From Brasenia schreberi (lineage: Eukaryota > Streptophyta > Magnoliopsida > Nymphaeales > Cabombaceae), in contig JAYKKT010000048.1 in the NCBI GenBank assembly GCA_036023115.1, positions 4,984,001 through 5,048,000 on the forward strand: a stretch of 64,000 nt of DNA. The letters run 5' to 3'. The notes beneath the pieces are model-generated. The model was given only the letters and a program-made list of their open reading frames with translations. It was not told where the DNA came from and made no database searches. Within the stretch, counting starts at the first letter, position 1; each line of letters begins with the position of its first letter. A program made the position numbers and the translations under genes. This document shows positions 22,212 to 33,356 of this stretch, piece after piece.

Positions 22212-23791
22212 TACTTCACAAAGATTAGGAGAGATACGACAAATACCAACTTGATAAGTACAAAATTTTCTTCTTGTTTTAATTTCAAACACATTGATAA
22301 AGGTATGAACATGCTCCTAATTTATGCATAGATGCAAGCCATCCCTAAAAGCATACATCCCATCTCTAGGACAATTCACTAATCTTTAACTTCTTGGAAA
22401 ACACTCAATTTTAATTTCCCCATAGAGGCTCTCACACACCACACTCTCATAAGGTCAAGATTCCTGCCTAGTGAATGAGAAGGGGTTAATTTAATGGCCT
22501 TTAGTATGTCTACCGAGCATCCAAAGGTTGGAATTTAAACTTAGATTTGGATTCTTGGAGCTTGAACTTGAATTCTTTATTTGATTTTTGGATTTTCCTC
22601 CTTGAGTTCTAGAGTTCTCCTGTATCTCAATTTCGATATTAGAGTTCTTAAGAGCTAAAAGGACTTATGTTTTTTTCATTTTTCATGCATATTGATGAGA
22701 GAAATTTATTCATACTTTATGTGAGTGTAACTGTACTCCGAAGCATAGTAATGGGGTGCACATGCACAGAGGAGAGTGTTTTCCTTTCTTTCTTGTCTGT
22801 GTGTGGAGAAAACCATGTAGGTTGAGGTCACAAAGAGAGTGTGTCAAAAAAAAAGGAAGTGTTAGAGGGCCGTAGTTGTGGAAGAGTCTAGGTAAGGGAC
22901 AATGGAATAGTGTCTAATCCTAGAAAGGCAAGGATCTCAAGTTCAAAAAACAAAAGCCAAGTCCGAAATTCAAGGTGAAGTCTTTCTCGTGCTAGGGCAC
23001 TTATTTACCTCTAATAAGGGGTCTCAAAATTTCAAGATAAGTCTTTGAATTTATACAAGTCTTTCAAATAGGTATTTTTATAAATCATGAAGTAGATTTA
23101 TGATTTTTTTTTATCAAGAAATGCACTAATCTGCCGACTTGGTCTCAAATCCTGTTTATTTTGACGAAAATATCTTTCTAAAAGAATCTTGAACTCCTGC
23201 CATCATGCTGATGATCTTCATGTATTTTATTGCCATATTTCATGAAAATATGAGGGAGATCCATGCTTTTGTATCAGACTTAAATTTTGTCCCAAAATCT
23301 TCTTAAAATATGACATCATCATGATAATCTGATCATATCTCATCAACTAAATTTTTGTTTTGTGCAATTATTGATCCCTTGGAAATTAATCTTTTCAGGT
23401 TATCCTTAATCACATTATTTCGATCGATGTTTGACGTGTTCCATAATTTTCATGTCTCGTCAATTCTCTGTCAAACATTATCTAATATTTTGTATTTTCA
23501 CAATTCAGTGTCTAATCCTACTACTAAAAATTAGAGTCAGCATGTGGTTCTTGGAATATACATTCTGCACCCATTTGCCAATCAACCCTCAAAATCTCTG
23601 CCATTTTGAATGATACTATGGTTTTTCATGAGTTTTATAAGTCAGATGCATTTTCCTCTTCACTATTGTCTTAGTCATAACCTATAACCTATGCTTGCTT
23701 CTCTTGATATGATACTTGGAGTTCATATAAAATGCTTAACATATGTCATCTCATTGACGTGATTTATCTGCATCATGTACTACAGATCTTG
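22212..23791. other. AT-rich intergenic sequence, no gene recognised
   Basis: No frame with a known motif on either strand. Nothing here extends the LTR element upstream or the LINE downstream. Confidence 0.5.
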
Positions 23792-23906
23792 AACTCCGCC
23801 CATGTAAGGGATCACCCTTGCATTGCCAGTCCCAAGCCCGGATAAAGGAGGAGGGTTGTGTTAGGCTTCCGACAGCCAGCGTAAAACTTCGTCGAATTTC
23901 TACAAC

Positions 23907-25298
23907 ATGGATTACAAAAATTATGAGCATTGCTTTGGGGCGTTCCCGCCTAGCGACGTGCTGCAGAGCCCGAATGCAGTAAGAAGTAAGCAAGGGCCAC
24001 TACATTTTCGCCTGAATGTAGTGAATCAATTGCAGAGAGGGTTCCCACATCATGGACGGGTGTGGGTAAAGAAGTTAGTCCCGCTACATTGCCGCCCGAA
24101 TGTAGTGAAAAATTTTCAGAGAGGGTTTCCGCATTTTGATTATGGACGGATGCAGGGAGTAAGGAAGCTAGTCCTAGATAATAAGATTCGTATTGGTTCT
24201 TGGAATATCGGAACATTATCGGGTAAGCTAATGGAGGTGGTAGATACTTTGATTCGGAGAAAGATTCATATTCTATGTTTACAAGAGACAAAATGGGTTG
24301 GAGAAAAAGCAAAGGAGATAGAGGATACAGGTTTTAAATTATGGTACTCAGGTAAAGAAAAGGCCCGAAACAGAGTTGGTATTATCATAAATAAAGATTT
24401 AAAGGAGAGTGTAGTAGACATACAACGATATGGTGACCGAATCATGACATTGAAATTAGTGTTAGGAGTAGATGTTTTGAATATAGTTTGTGCTTACGCA
24501 CCCCAAGTAGGATTAGAAGATAGTATAAAGACAGTTTTTTGGGAAGAGTTAGATAAGGTGTTTCAAAAGATTCCACAAAGGGAGATGATTTGTTTAGGAG
24601 GAGATTTAAATGGACATGTCGGTAAAGAGGCATTAGGATATCAAGGGATTCATGAAAACTTTGGTTATGGGGATATAAACGAGGAAGGTAGGGAGATTTT
24701 AAATTTTGCTATGTCATTTGATCTCTTTATAGTCAATACAATCTTCAAAAAACGAGATGAACATTTAATTACTTATAAGAGTGGCTTATCACAAACACAA
24801 ATTGATTACTTTATTTGTAGAAAAAAAGATAGAGCGTGTTGTAAAGATTGTAAGGTAATTCTAGGAGAAAGCTTAACCACCCAACATCGACTTTTAGTTA
24901 TGGATTTACAAATAAAAAAATGGACAAAGAAGAAAAGAGTGCATCAAGCTATTCGGACTAAATGGTGGAACCTCAAAAGCGAGAAAGAAGATATATTTAA
25001 ACAGAAAGTCCTTCAAGGAGATGTTTGGAATTATGTTGGCACACCCTGTGATATGTGGAACAATATGGCTATACATATTAGGAAAGTGGCGAAAGATGTG
25101 TTAGGAGTATCTAAGGGAGGTGTACCGGCACAAAAAAAAGCTTGGTGGTGGAGTGAAGTAGTACAAAATAAAATCAAGGCAAAGAGGGCATGTTACAAAT
25201 TACATTATGCTAAGAAAACTAGTGAAACTTTAGAAGCTTATAAGAAAGCAAAGAAGGAAGCAAAAAAGGCCGTTAGTGAAGCAAAAGCTAAGATTTAG
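23907..25298 (+). CDS. LINE endonuclease domain, uninterrupted
   Basis: 463 codons. The apurinic/apyrimidinic-like endonuclease that nicks target DNA for reverse transcription starts near residue 90. Active-site blocks are all visible: RIGSWNIGTLSG (Asn), LCLQETKW (Glu), GGDLNGHVG (Asp and Asn), TQIDYFICR (Asp) and LTTQHRLLVMD (His). Residues 1-80 contain two copies of a unit of about 28 residues (xPLHxRxNVVxxxQRGFPH), matching an 84 bp DNA repeat at 23998 and 24082. The frame closes with TAG at 25296, before the reverse transcriptase, in a protein that should be continuous. So the endonuclease is complete but the full polyprotein is not. Confidence 0.85.
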   Translation: MDYKNYEHCFGAFPPSDVLQSPNAVRSKQGPLHFRLNVVNQLQRGFPHHGRVWVKKLVPLHCRPNVVKNFQRGFPHFDYGRMQGVRKLVLDNKIRIGSWNIGTLSGKLMEVVDTLIRRKIHILCLQETKWVGEKAKEIEDTGFKLWYSGKEKARNRVGIIINKDLKESVVDIQRYGDRIMTLKLVLGVDVLNIVCAYAPQVGLEDSIKTVFWEELDKVFQKIPQREMICLGGDLNGHVGKEALGYQGIHENFGYGDINEEGREILNFAMSFDLFIVNTIFKKRDEHLITYKSGLSQTQIDYFICRKKDRACCKDCKVILGESLTTQHRLLVMDLQIKKWTKKKRVHQAIRTKWWNLKSEKEDIFKQKVLQGDVWNYVGTPCDMWNNMAIHIRKVAKDVLGVSKGGVPAQKKAWWWSEVVQNKIKAKRACYKLHYAKKTSETLEAYKKAKKEAKKAVSEAKAKI

Positions 25299-26243
25299 GA
25301 GGACTTATATAAAAAACTCAACTCAAAAGAGGGTGAAAGAGATATTTTTAGGATAGCTAGGGCTAGAGATAAGAAAACTAAAGATCTTAATTATGTTAGA
25401 TGCATAAAAGACGAGGATGAAAAAATTCTAGTGGCAAATGATGATATAAGAAATAGATGGAAAAACTATTTTTATAATCTTTTTAATGAAAATAAAGATG
25501 TTAGTATTAGTTTAGGAGATTTAGCCAAGTCAGAAAAGTATATAAACCACAATTTCTACCGACGTATTCAAAAGAATGAAGTCAAAGAGACTCTTAAACA
25601 TATGAAGAGTGGTAAATCGGTAGGACCAGATAATATTCCTATAGAAGTTTGGAAAATTCTAGGAGAAATAGGAATCACTTGGCTCACAAGACTATTTAAT
25701 GAAATATGGAAAAACCAAAAGGTGCTCGAGGAATGGAGAGCAAGTACACTTATACCTGTATATAAGAACAAGGTTCAAAATTGTGTGAATTATCGAGGTA
25801 TCAAGTTAATGAGTCATACTATGAAATTATAGGAAAGAATTATCGAACATAGGTTAAGACAAGTATCAAGTACAACAGAGAACCAATTTGGATTTATGCC
25901 AGGTAGATCTACTATTGAAGCGATTCACCTTTTGAGACGTCTTATGGAACATTTTAGAGCAAAAAAGAAAGACCTTCACATGATATTTATTAATCTAGAA
26001 AAAGCTTATGATAGGGTACCGAGGGAGGTTCTTTGGAGAACTTTAGAAAAAAGAGGTATCCCATTGACATATATTAACCTTATAAGAGACATGTATGATG
26101 GTGCAAAAACATGTGTGAGGACTCATGAAGGAACGACAGACTTCTTTGAAGTTAATATTGGGTTACATCAAGGATCAACTTTAAGTCCATACTTATTTAT
26201 AATGGTGATGGATGAGTTAACAAAACATATTCAAGATGAAGTA
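25299..26243 (+). pseudogene. LINE reverse transcriptase, partial and broken
   Basis: Reads MKSGKSVGPDNIPIEVWK, then [13 protein letters not shown] followed by a stop at 25830, then [36 protein letters not shown] and [20 protein letters not shown]: the early RT fingers, motif A and motif B of RTE elements. Motif A has Asn (codon 25992-25994) where the other copies keep the catalytic Asp, so it is dead even apart from the stops. Motif C (F-A-D-D) is lost at the 26245 junction. Confidence 0.85.
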
Positions 26244-26245
26244 CC

Positions 26246-27798
26246 AAAGTTCTCCAAAGAACCTTCCTCGGTATCCTATCATAAGCTTTTTCTAGATCAA
26301 TAAATATCATGTGAAGGTCTTTCTTTTTTGTTCTAAAATGTTCCATAAGACGTCTCAAAAGGTGAATCGCTTTAATAGTAGATCTGCCTAGCATGAATCC
26401 AAATTGGTTTTCTATTGTACTTGATACTTGTCTTAACCTATGTTCGATAATTCTTTCCCACAATTTCATAGTATGGCTCATTAACTTGATACCTCAATAA
26501 TTCGCACAATTTTGAATGTTTTCCTTGTTCTTATATATGGGTATAATTGTACTTGCTCTCCATTCCTAGGGCATCTTTTGGTTTTTCCATATTTCATTAA
26601 ATAGTCTTGTGAGCCAAGTGATTCTTTTTTCTCTTAGTATTTTCCAAACTTCTATAGGAATATTATCTGGTCCTACTGATTTACCACCCTTCATATGTTT
26701 AGAGCCTCTTTGACTTCATTCTTTTGAATACGTCGATAGAAATTGTGGTTTATATACTTTTTTGATTTTGCTAACTCTCCTAAGCTAATACTAACATCTT
26801 TATTTTCATTAAAAAGCTTATAAAAATAGTTTTTCCATCTATTTCTTATATCATCATCTACCACTAGAATTTTTTCATCATCGTTCTTAATGCATCTAAC
26901 ATAATTAAGATCTTTAGTTTTCTTATCTCTAACCCTAACTATCCTAAAAATATCTCTTTCACCCTCTTTTGAGTTGATTTTTTTATATAAATCTTCTCAA
27001 ATTTTAGCTTTTGCTTCACTCACGGCCTTTTTCGCTTCCTTCTTTGCTTTCTTATAAGCCTCTAAAGTTTCACTAGTTTTCTTAACATAATGTAATTTGT
27101 AACATGCCCTCTTTGACTTGATTTTATTTTGCACTACTTCACTCCACCACCAATCTTCTTTTTATGCCGGTACACCTCCCTTAGATACACCTACCACATC
27201 TTTCACCACTTTCCTAATATGTATAGCCATATTGTTTCACATATCACAGGGTATACTAACATAATTCCAAACATCTCCTTGAAGGACTTTCTGTTTAAAT
27301 ATATCTTTTTTCTCACTTTTGAGGTTTCACCATTTAGTCTGAATAGCTCAATGCACTCTTTTCTTCTTTGTCCATTTTTTAATTTGTAAATCCGTAACTA
27401 AAAGTTGATGTTGGGTGGTTAAGCTTTCTCCTAGAATTACCTTGCAATCTTTACAATATGCTCTATCTTTTTTTTCTACAAATAAAGTAATCAGTTTGTG
27501 TTTGTGATAAACCACTCTTGTAAGTAATTAAATGTTTATCACGGTTTTTGAAGATTGTATTGACTATAAAGAGATCAAATGCAATAGAAAATTTAAAAAT
27601 CTCCCTACCTTCCTCATTTATATCCCCAAAACCAAAGTTTTCATGAATCCCTTAATATCCTAATGCCTCTTTACCGACATGTCCATTTAAGTCTCCTCCT
27701 AAACAAATCATATCCCATTGTGAAATCTTTTGAATCACCTTATCTAACTCTTTCTAAAAAGTTGTCTTTATACTATCTTGTATTCCTACTTCAGGTGT
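26246..27798 (-). mobile_element. RTE-type LINE, copy 2 (inverted arm)
   Basis: Reverse complement of 24498-26044 in copy 1, with scattered differences. The minus strand reads, from 27798 down, the rest of the endonuclease and then the RT start ([33 protein letters not shown], with the motif A Asp intact). It ends at 26246 against copy 1. Its own 5' part appears to be the fragment now at 31094-31644, moved by an inversion. Confidence 0.85.
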
Positions 27799-28855
27799 CA
27801 AAAAACAACTAAAATAAGAAAAAAATAAGAGATTTGATAAGAATAACAAAAAGAAGAGCGGTCAAACTTATAAGAAATCATAAGAATCCGCTTCTCTAAT
27901 AAAGTGCTTCAACTGTAAGAAAATGGGACACTACAAACGAGAATACTGTAACAACAAAAACAATGGTAAAAACAACTAATAATGTGGCCTAACAGAGAAA
28001 AATACATAATCTGCATCATTTTTGAGCGCCTCTATATGGACTACCTGGTGACTAGTTGGTGGATCAATTATTAAGCGACCCAACAAATCTCAAAGTGCAA
28101 AGAGGGAGTGATGGATCTGAAGGGATACAAACATGGATCCTTAGGAGTTTTTGTACAAGGCATACCAATAGTGCTTCCTAATGTATTAATTATGCCTTCT
28201 ATCATGCACAATCTTGCATCAGTACCTGCCTTTGTAAAAAAAGGGTTTTAACTCAAGTTTGTCTCAAGCAAAGTTATTGTGTGAAAACATGATAGGATAG
28301 CTTTTTTGGTTTATTTGATGTTGAGCATAATTTATTTAAACTGAATATAAATGAAAATAAAAGTTATTCTGCTTATATTGATTGTGTCTATGAGATTGAT
28401 GTGAATCTATGGCATAAACGCTTGGGGCATATAAGTTTGAACAAGTTGAGAAAGTTAACCAAGTTTAACTTATTGCCTGGTTTTCATGAAAATACTTTCA
28501 ATAAGTGTGAGACCTATATACAAGAAAAAATAACCAAAAAATCATTTTCTAAAGAAATAATTAGGTAAATAATCCTATTAGAAATTATTTACACCAATTT
28601 ATGTGGACCCTTTAGGGTAAGATCTCATCGTGGGAAGGTACATTTTATAACTTTTATCAATTCTTATTCGATATATATATATATATATATCTTGGCACAT
28701 AAGTCTGAGACACTTTTGATATTCAAAGAATATAAGAAGTTGAAAATCAATTAGAAAAGACAATCAAAGTCTTAAGGTCAGACCAAGGTGGCGAATACAC
28801 CTCTACAAAATTATTGAAATACTGTAAAAACTTTGGAATCGCAAAATAAAATATC

Positions 28856-29448
28856 ATGCCCAGAATACCTCAACAAAACGGTATAGTAGAGAGATATAAT
28901 ATAACCTTATTGAATATGACTAGGTCCATATTAATAGATGCTTATCTACCGAAGGTATTTTGGAGAAAAGCGATAAGTATAATTGTGTATGTACTAAATA
29001 GAGTTCTATGTAAGGTTTATTCTCTATACCGTATGAGATGTAATTTGAAAGAAAACCAGACTTGAGTCATCTTAGGAGGTGGGGATTTGTCGCATACGTG
29101 AAGATCTTTGATCAGTGTAGGGATAAACTAGACTCCTTGAGATATGTATTTATTGGATATCCTAAAGTTTCTAAGGGATATTGGTTTTATCATAAGAATC
29201 ATGGATTAATAGAAAGTACAGAAAGTAGAGGTGTTAAATTTTTAGAGGGGACTAAGAATGACATCCTTGAGAATGATGATGAATATGTTGGTGATCTAGC
29301 AGATCTGGAGCTATCATCATTTGAACCCATAGATAATGATGATTCTTCTGAACAAACTGAAACTTTAAGTGGACATCACTCTTTCCTACTTAAAAAATTA
29401 GCACACTTACCTTATAGAGAAAGCATACAATTCAGTAAATTTAGATGA
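28856..29448 (+). pseudogene. Copia integrase C-terminal part
   Basis: Two frames read PQQNGIVERYNITLLNMTRS, which contains the conserved Q-Q-N-G-x-x-E-R block near the integrase catalytic Glu. Then, after a frame break at 29062, they read CRDKLDSLRYVFIGYP and KGYWFYHKNHG, the usual linker (K-L-x-x-x-x-x-x-x-F-x-G-Y) between integrase and reverse transcriptase. The second Copia copy has the same block at 57222-57476 on the minus strand, so they belong to one family or close relatives. Confidence 0.8.
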
Positions 29449-29970
29449 GTTGACTGATAACTTGACATATCAACAGGCTATCAACTCATTTGAATCATGA
29501 GACTCGAAAAAGGTCATGGATGAGAAAATTGAATCCAATGATCAAGTCTACAAACTGGCAGATTTGCCAAAAAGAAGAAAAGTCATACATTGTAAATGAG
29601 TTTTGAAAATAAGTATAAATTCGATTAGACTATCGACAAATTTAAGACAAAGTTAGTTGTAAAGGGATTCTCGCAAAAAGAGGAGATAGATTATTTTTAG
29701 ACATATTTTTCTGTTATAAAATTTACATTCATTTGAATTATTCTAGCTATTTCAGCATATTATGATCTAGACTTGCATTAGTTAGATCTAAATACCGCTT
29801 TTCTAAATGGAGATTTAGATGAAATCATCTATATGCAATAGCTAGAAGAGTATGTTGTTAAAGGCCAGGAAAATAAAGTTTATACATTGAAAAAATTCTG
29901 ATATGACCTTAAATAATCACCTCATTGATGGTATTGGGCTTTTCAAAATACCATTCTAGAACTTGGGTTT

Positions 29971-30348
29971 ATGGATAATGAACTTGACCACTATGTATAT
30001 GTTTGGAAAAGTGGGAGTCACTTTCTCATTTTATCTTTATATGTAGATGACATATTGTTAACTAGGAATGACAATGAGATGATTGTCAAAACCATATCAT
30101 GGTTAAACTCAAGGTTCAAAATGAAGAATATAGGAGAGGCATCCTATATTATAGGGATAAAGATTTCTCATGATAGAGGATCTAACCTTTTATGCTTGAG
30201 TCAAGAGAGATATATTAATTATATCCTCAAGAAGTTTAAAATGGGTCAGTACAAGCCTGCAACTATACCCATTGGGAAAGATATCAAACTAAGTAAAGTT
30301 GATTGCCTTGGAAAGGGAGAGAACAAGCCTAATGTTTCTTATCCATAA
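29971..30348 (+). pseudogene. Copia reverse transcriptase core
   Basis: 125 codons with the catalytic block LYVDDILLTRND (Y-V-D-D), then FKMKNIGEASYIIGIKI and LCLSQERYINYILKKF, all standard for Copia RT. The upstream RT start (about 29570-29900) is present but full of stops, so the enzyme is not made whole. Confidence 0.9.
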
Positions 30349-30589
30349 GTTATGGGTAGCTTGATATATGTGATGCTTTGTATAAGACCTGATATCAGTT
30401 TTGTAGTTGGTTATATGAGTAAATATCAAAGTAATCTTGGTTGGCACCATTGTGAAAAAGATTTTAAGATATCTTAATGGAATAAAAGACTTGAAACTGT
30501 ATTTTCTAACAAATAAACTGAAAGTGATAGGATACTCAGATGTTAGCTTTGTAAAGAGAAAAAATGACAACAAGTCAACCTCTAGTTAA

Positions 30590-30976
30590 ATATTTTTATT
30601 TCAAGGTGGTGATATTTCTTGGAATTGTAAGAAACAGGATTGTGTAGTATTACATACACAAGAAGCTGAGTATGTTACTTGCAGTATGACTACTATGAGT
30701 ATCGTTTGGATAAGCCGCTTCATACATAATCTGAAACTAGATATAGCCAACGAGCCAGTTGTCGTTTATTGTAACAATAATGCATCAATTACTCTTATTA
30801 AGAGTGAAGCTGATAGCTCAAGAAGCAAGCATATAATGGTTAAATATCACTACGTTCATCATATGCTAAAAAGAAATGAAATATCTATATCCTATATGCT
30901 AACTACTGATATGTTAGCTGTCTCAAAAGAACTTTTTATAAAATATGTAACTCACATAGGTTTGTTATATGCCTAG
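30590..30976 (+). pseudogene. Copia RNase H domain
   Basis: Reads SWNCKKQ and later QEAEYVTCSM just before the open frame, then VYCNNNASITLI and SSRSKHIMVKYHYVHHM, ending near the normal C-terminus. The catalytic-region Asp of the usual CDN motif is Asn here (C-N-N), a further sign of decay. Confidence 0.85.
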
Positions 30977-31093
30977 AGTATAGGTGTAGAAATACACTTT
31001 GTTGATTGTTATGCAGATAAAATATATTAAATATGGAAAAACCACATAACAGACAAAAGTTACAATTTACTTGCAACTAAGTAAATCATACAA

Positions 31094-31644
31094 AACTCCA
31101 CCCATGTAAGGGATCACCCCTGCATTGCCGGTCCCAAGCTCAAATAAAGGAGGAGGGTTGTGTTAGGCTTCCGACAACCAGTATAAAACTTTGTCAGATT
31201 TTTATAACATAGATTACAAAAATTATAAGCATTGCTTTGGGGTGTTCCCGCCTAGCGACGTGCTGTAGGGAATTAATTGGAGAGAGGGTCTTCATATTTT
31301 GATTATGGACGGATGCGGGGGATAAGGAAGCTAGTCCTAGATAATAAGATTCGTATTGGTTCTTTGAATATCGAAACATTATCTGGTAAGCTAATGGAGG
31401 TAGTAGATACTATGATTTGGAGAAAGATTCATATTCTATGTTTACAAGAGACAAAATGGGTTGGAGAAAAATTAAAGGAGATAGAGGATAAAGATTTTAA
31501 ATTATGGTACTCAAGTAAAGAAAATGTTCGAAATAGAGTTGGTATTATCATAAATAAAGATTTAATGGATAGTGTAGTAGACATACAACGATATGGAAAC
31601 CAAATCATGACATTGAAATTAGTGTTAGGAGCAAAGGTTTTGAC
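31094..31644 (+). mobile_element. RTE-type LINE, displaced 5' fragment (copy 2 start)
   Basis: Matches copy 1 from its first base (23792) to about 24480: leader, then endonuclease start (KIRIGSLNIETLSGKLMEVV, LCLQETKWVGEKLKE). It ends where the inverted arm at 27798 would begin in element coordinates (about 24498), leaving a gap of only some 18 bp. It lacks one of the two 84 bp leader units found in copy 1. Confidence 0.85.
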
Positions 31645-31649
31645 TTAAA

Positions 31650-32310
31650 TCATCTTGAGCAACTAGTAATCTTTCTCTTTTATTTTTGTTCATATGTTCT
31701 TGCTTAATTGCCAATTTTAACAGGAGTTTAGTAAGGATAAAATCTAGAGTAAGTGCAAGTGTTGTAGTTATCATGTTCTAGGATGGTAGAAGATTATTTA
31801 GACTTGTAGATATCTGCATTGATTTAGAGATGACTGATTTCACTATAATTAACTCCCTAGCCATTACCATCACTTGGTTAACATGTTCAATTATATTATC
31901 ATCTTCTTTCATTTTATAAGAATTATATTTTTGAAGGAGTAGTTGGACATGCAACTTAGTTGTAGTATTATATTATATAATTCAATATTCAAATAATTCT
32001 TTAGCGGTCTCAAACTCTTTAAAGACCCTAATCAAGTCATATTTCATTTAGGTTAACATTATAGTCTTGGCTATAGTATTATCCCTTAGGAATATCTTAT
32101 ACTTATATTTCTCTTCATCTATTGCAACTGGATTAAGGGGTAAAATTGTTTCCCTGAGTACATAATCAACTTCCTCTAAAGTAAGGACCAATGAGATTCT
32201 TCTTTTTCTTGTTTGAAAATTTATGCCATTTTATTTTTCTATCTTTGCCAATTCAGAAACACAGATTCTGAAAGTCATTTTTAATGATTTAGCAAAGACA
32301 ACAAATAGAG
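31650..32310 (-). pseudogene. Copia gag (UBN2-type), N-terminal part
   Basis: On the minus strand: RRISLVLTLEEVDYVLRE, DEEKYKYKIFLRDNTI, FKEFETAKELFEY, LHVQLLLQKYNSYKMKEDDN and IIEHVNQVMVMARELI. This is the Copia gag polyprotein pattern (W-x-x-R-x-x-F-V-L-x-x-L ... A-K-E-L-W-x-x-L ... F-K-M-x-x-x-x-x-x-x-x-x-x-x-F). Two stops interrupt it. It ends at 31650, exactly where the LINE fragment starts, and before the zinc knuckle, which lies at 27918 on the other strand. Confidence 0.8.
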
Positions 32311-33356
32311 GGTCTGTATAATTTTAAATAGAAAATATAAAACAAGCATCAAATGAATGAATGTAAGCCATTTCTTAAAGAATCATCAATAAAGATAGCC
32401 AGTCACTTAAATGTTGTATCCACAATGTTTAAGTACTTAATTATAAATACTTTTAGGCTCTAAACAATAGTTTATATAACAAACATGTACCTTTTAGAAC
32501 AATAAAACTAACTCACAACATTTTCAGATAGTATAAGGGCAAAAAAGTATTTTTCTCAAGTGGCATAGCCGATAATAATGGAAAACAGTCAGGGACTATT
32601 TGATAAAAACACCTGAATATCGAGTCATGTAAATCAACATATTGATTAGGGATAAAAATGTAAAATTATAACTTGGTATTTCATAATTTTACAGACTAAC
32701 GGGGCAAAAACAATATTTTCTCACTATAAGGGTAAACCAATCTTTTCATTTGAAAATATCTAGACATTATCATAATTTTCTCTATGGTATTTTCATGATT
32801 TTTAATTTCGTACAGGACAAAGCCTTGGGCAGTTTACAGTCCGCGGTGGATATAAACAGAGGAGACAGAGAGAGAAGAAGAGAGATGTTTGCAGAGAGAA
32901 TCAAAAGGGCAGGAAAGGAGAAGAGGGAGGGAGAGAATCAGAGGGGGCGGAGAAGGAGAAGAGGGGGAGAGAGAGTGGGGCCGTCAACCTCATGGAGTCT
33001 CTTCTTCTTCCTCCATCGGTAGCCTTTGCCGCCTATTTCTTCCCTTAGCGGCATCCCTGTCGTTTGTTTCTTCCATTCATCTTACTTTTCTCTGTCTTTG
33101 TTAAGAGGAGAGAGGAATCATTATCTCTCAGTTATTAGCCTCAGGCCGTTACTAAAAGGATGACTTCCAGTTGTAAACCCGCGACCTGTCTTAGGCCGCC
33201 TCTCATGAGGTGACTTCCGGTTGTCGTTTGCTTTAGGGAGTTCTTCTGACCCTCCTTTCCATTTTTTTGAATAAATAGAATTCATCTCCCTTTTCTTTAC
33301 TACAGAAACTGCTACCTTAGGGAGACATAGAGGCCTCGCAACAGGCTTTGTACCAA
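32311..33356 (-). other. Leader between Copia LTR and gag
   Basis: AT-rich near gag, then a GA-rich plus-strand tract at about 32860-32980. GCTTTGTACCA at 33344-33354 resembles the reverse complement of a Met-tRNA primer site (usually CTCTGATACCA), two bases before a TG. The GA-rich open frames are low-complexity and not proposed as genes. Confidence 0.4.

Larger units (their letters stand above)
23792..26245 (+). mobile_element. RTE-type LINE, copy 1 (3' truncated)
   Basis: A non-LTR retrotransposon with the single-ORF order endonuclease then reverse transcriptase, of the RTE/BovB type common in plants. The leader starts at AACTCCGCCCATG, shared with copy 3 at 31094. It runs through the endonuclease (23907-25298), a linker with a stop at 25296, and part of the reverse transcriptase, then stops abruptly at 26245, where an inverted second copy begins. 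The C-terminal domain and GTT-rich 3' tail seen in other copies here are missing. Confidence 0.85.
27804..31090 (+). mobile_element. Copia retrotransposon body (nucleocapsid to RNase H), decayed
   Basis: Plus-strand order is typical Ty1/Copia: zinc knuckle at about 27918-27960 (CFNCKKMGHYKREYC, C-x2-C-x4-H-x4-C), protease and GAG-pre-integrase at about 28130-28510 (NLWHKRLGHISLNKLRKL), integrase at about 28590-29450, reverse transcriptase at about 29510-30480 and RNase H at 30590-30976. Many stops and frameshifts are present. No left LTR or gag N-terminus precedes it; the matching gag and LTR lie on the opposite strand at 31650-33830. Sequence after 30977 resembles the start of the 3' LTR of the second Copia copy (AAAAACCACA..AACA) and ends at the LINE fragment. 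The broken organisation is best explained by an internal inversion. Confidence 0.85.

Noticed and set aside
23950..24312. Antisense 120-codon frame within LINE copy 1
   Set aside because: Shadow of the endonuclease reading frame; no independent motif.
26246..31644. Twin-priming 5' inversion of a single LINE
   Set aside because: The order inverted-5'-fragment then sense-3'-part on the minus strand fits twin priming. But the Copia body sits exactly between them and is itself split from its gag and LTR at the same junctions. One later inversion explains both elements; twin priming explains only the LINE.
32750..33104. Arg/Glu-rich open frames as genes
   Set aside because: They arise from a GA-rich tract in a Copia leader and have no family match; the same applies to frames over GA tracts at 43537-43953 and 55633-55916.
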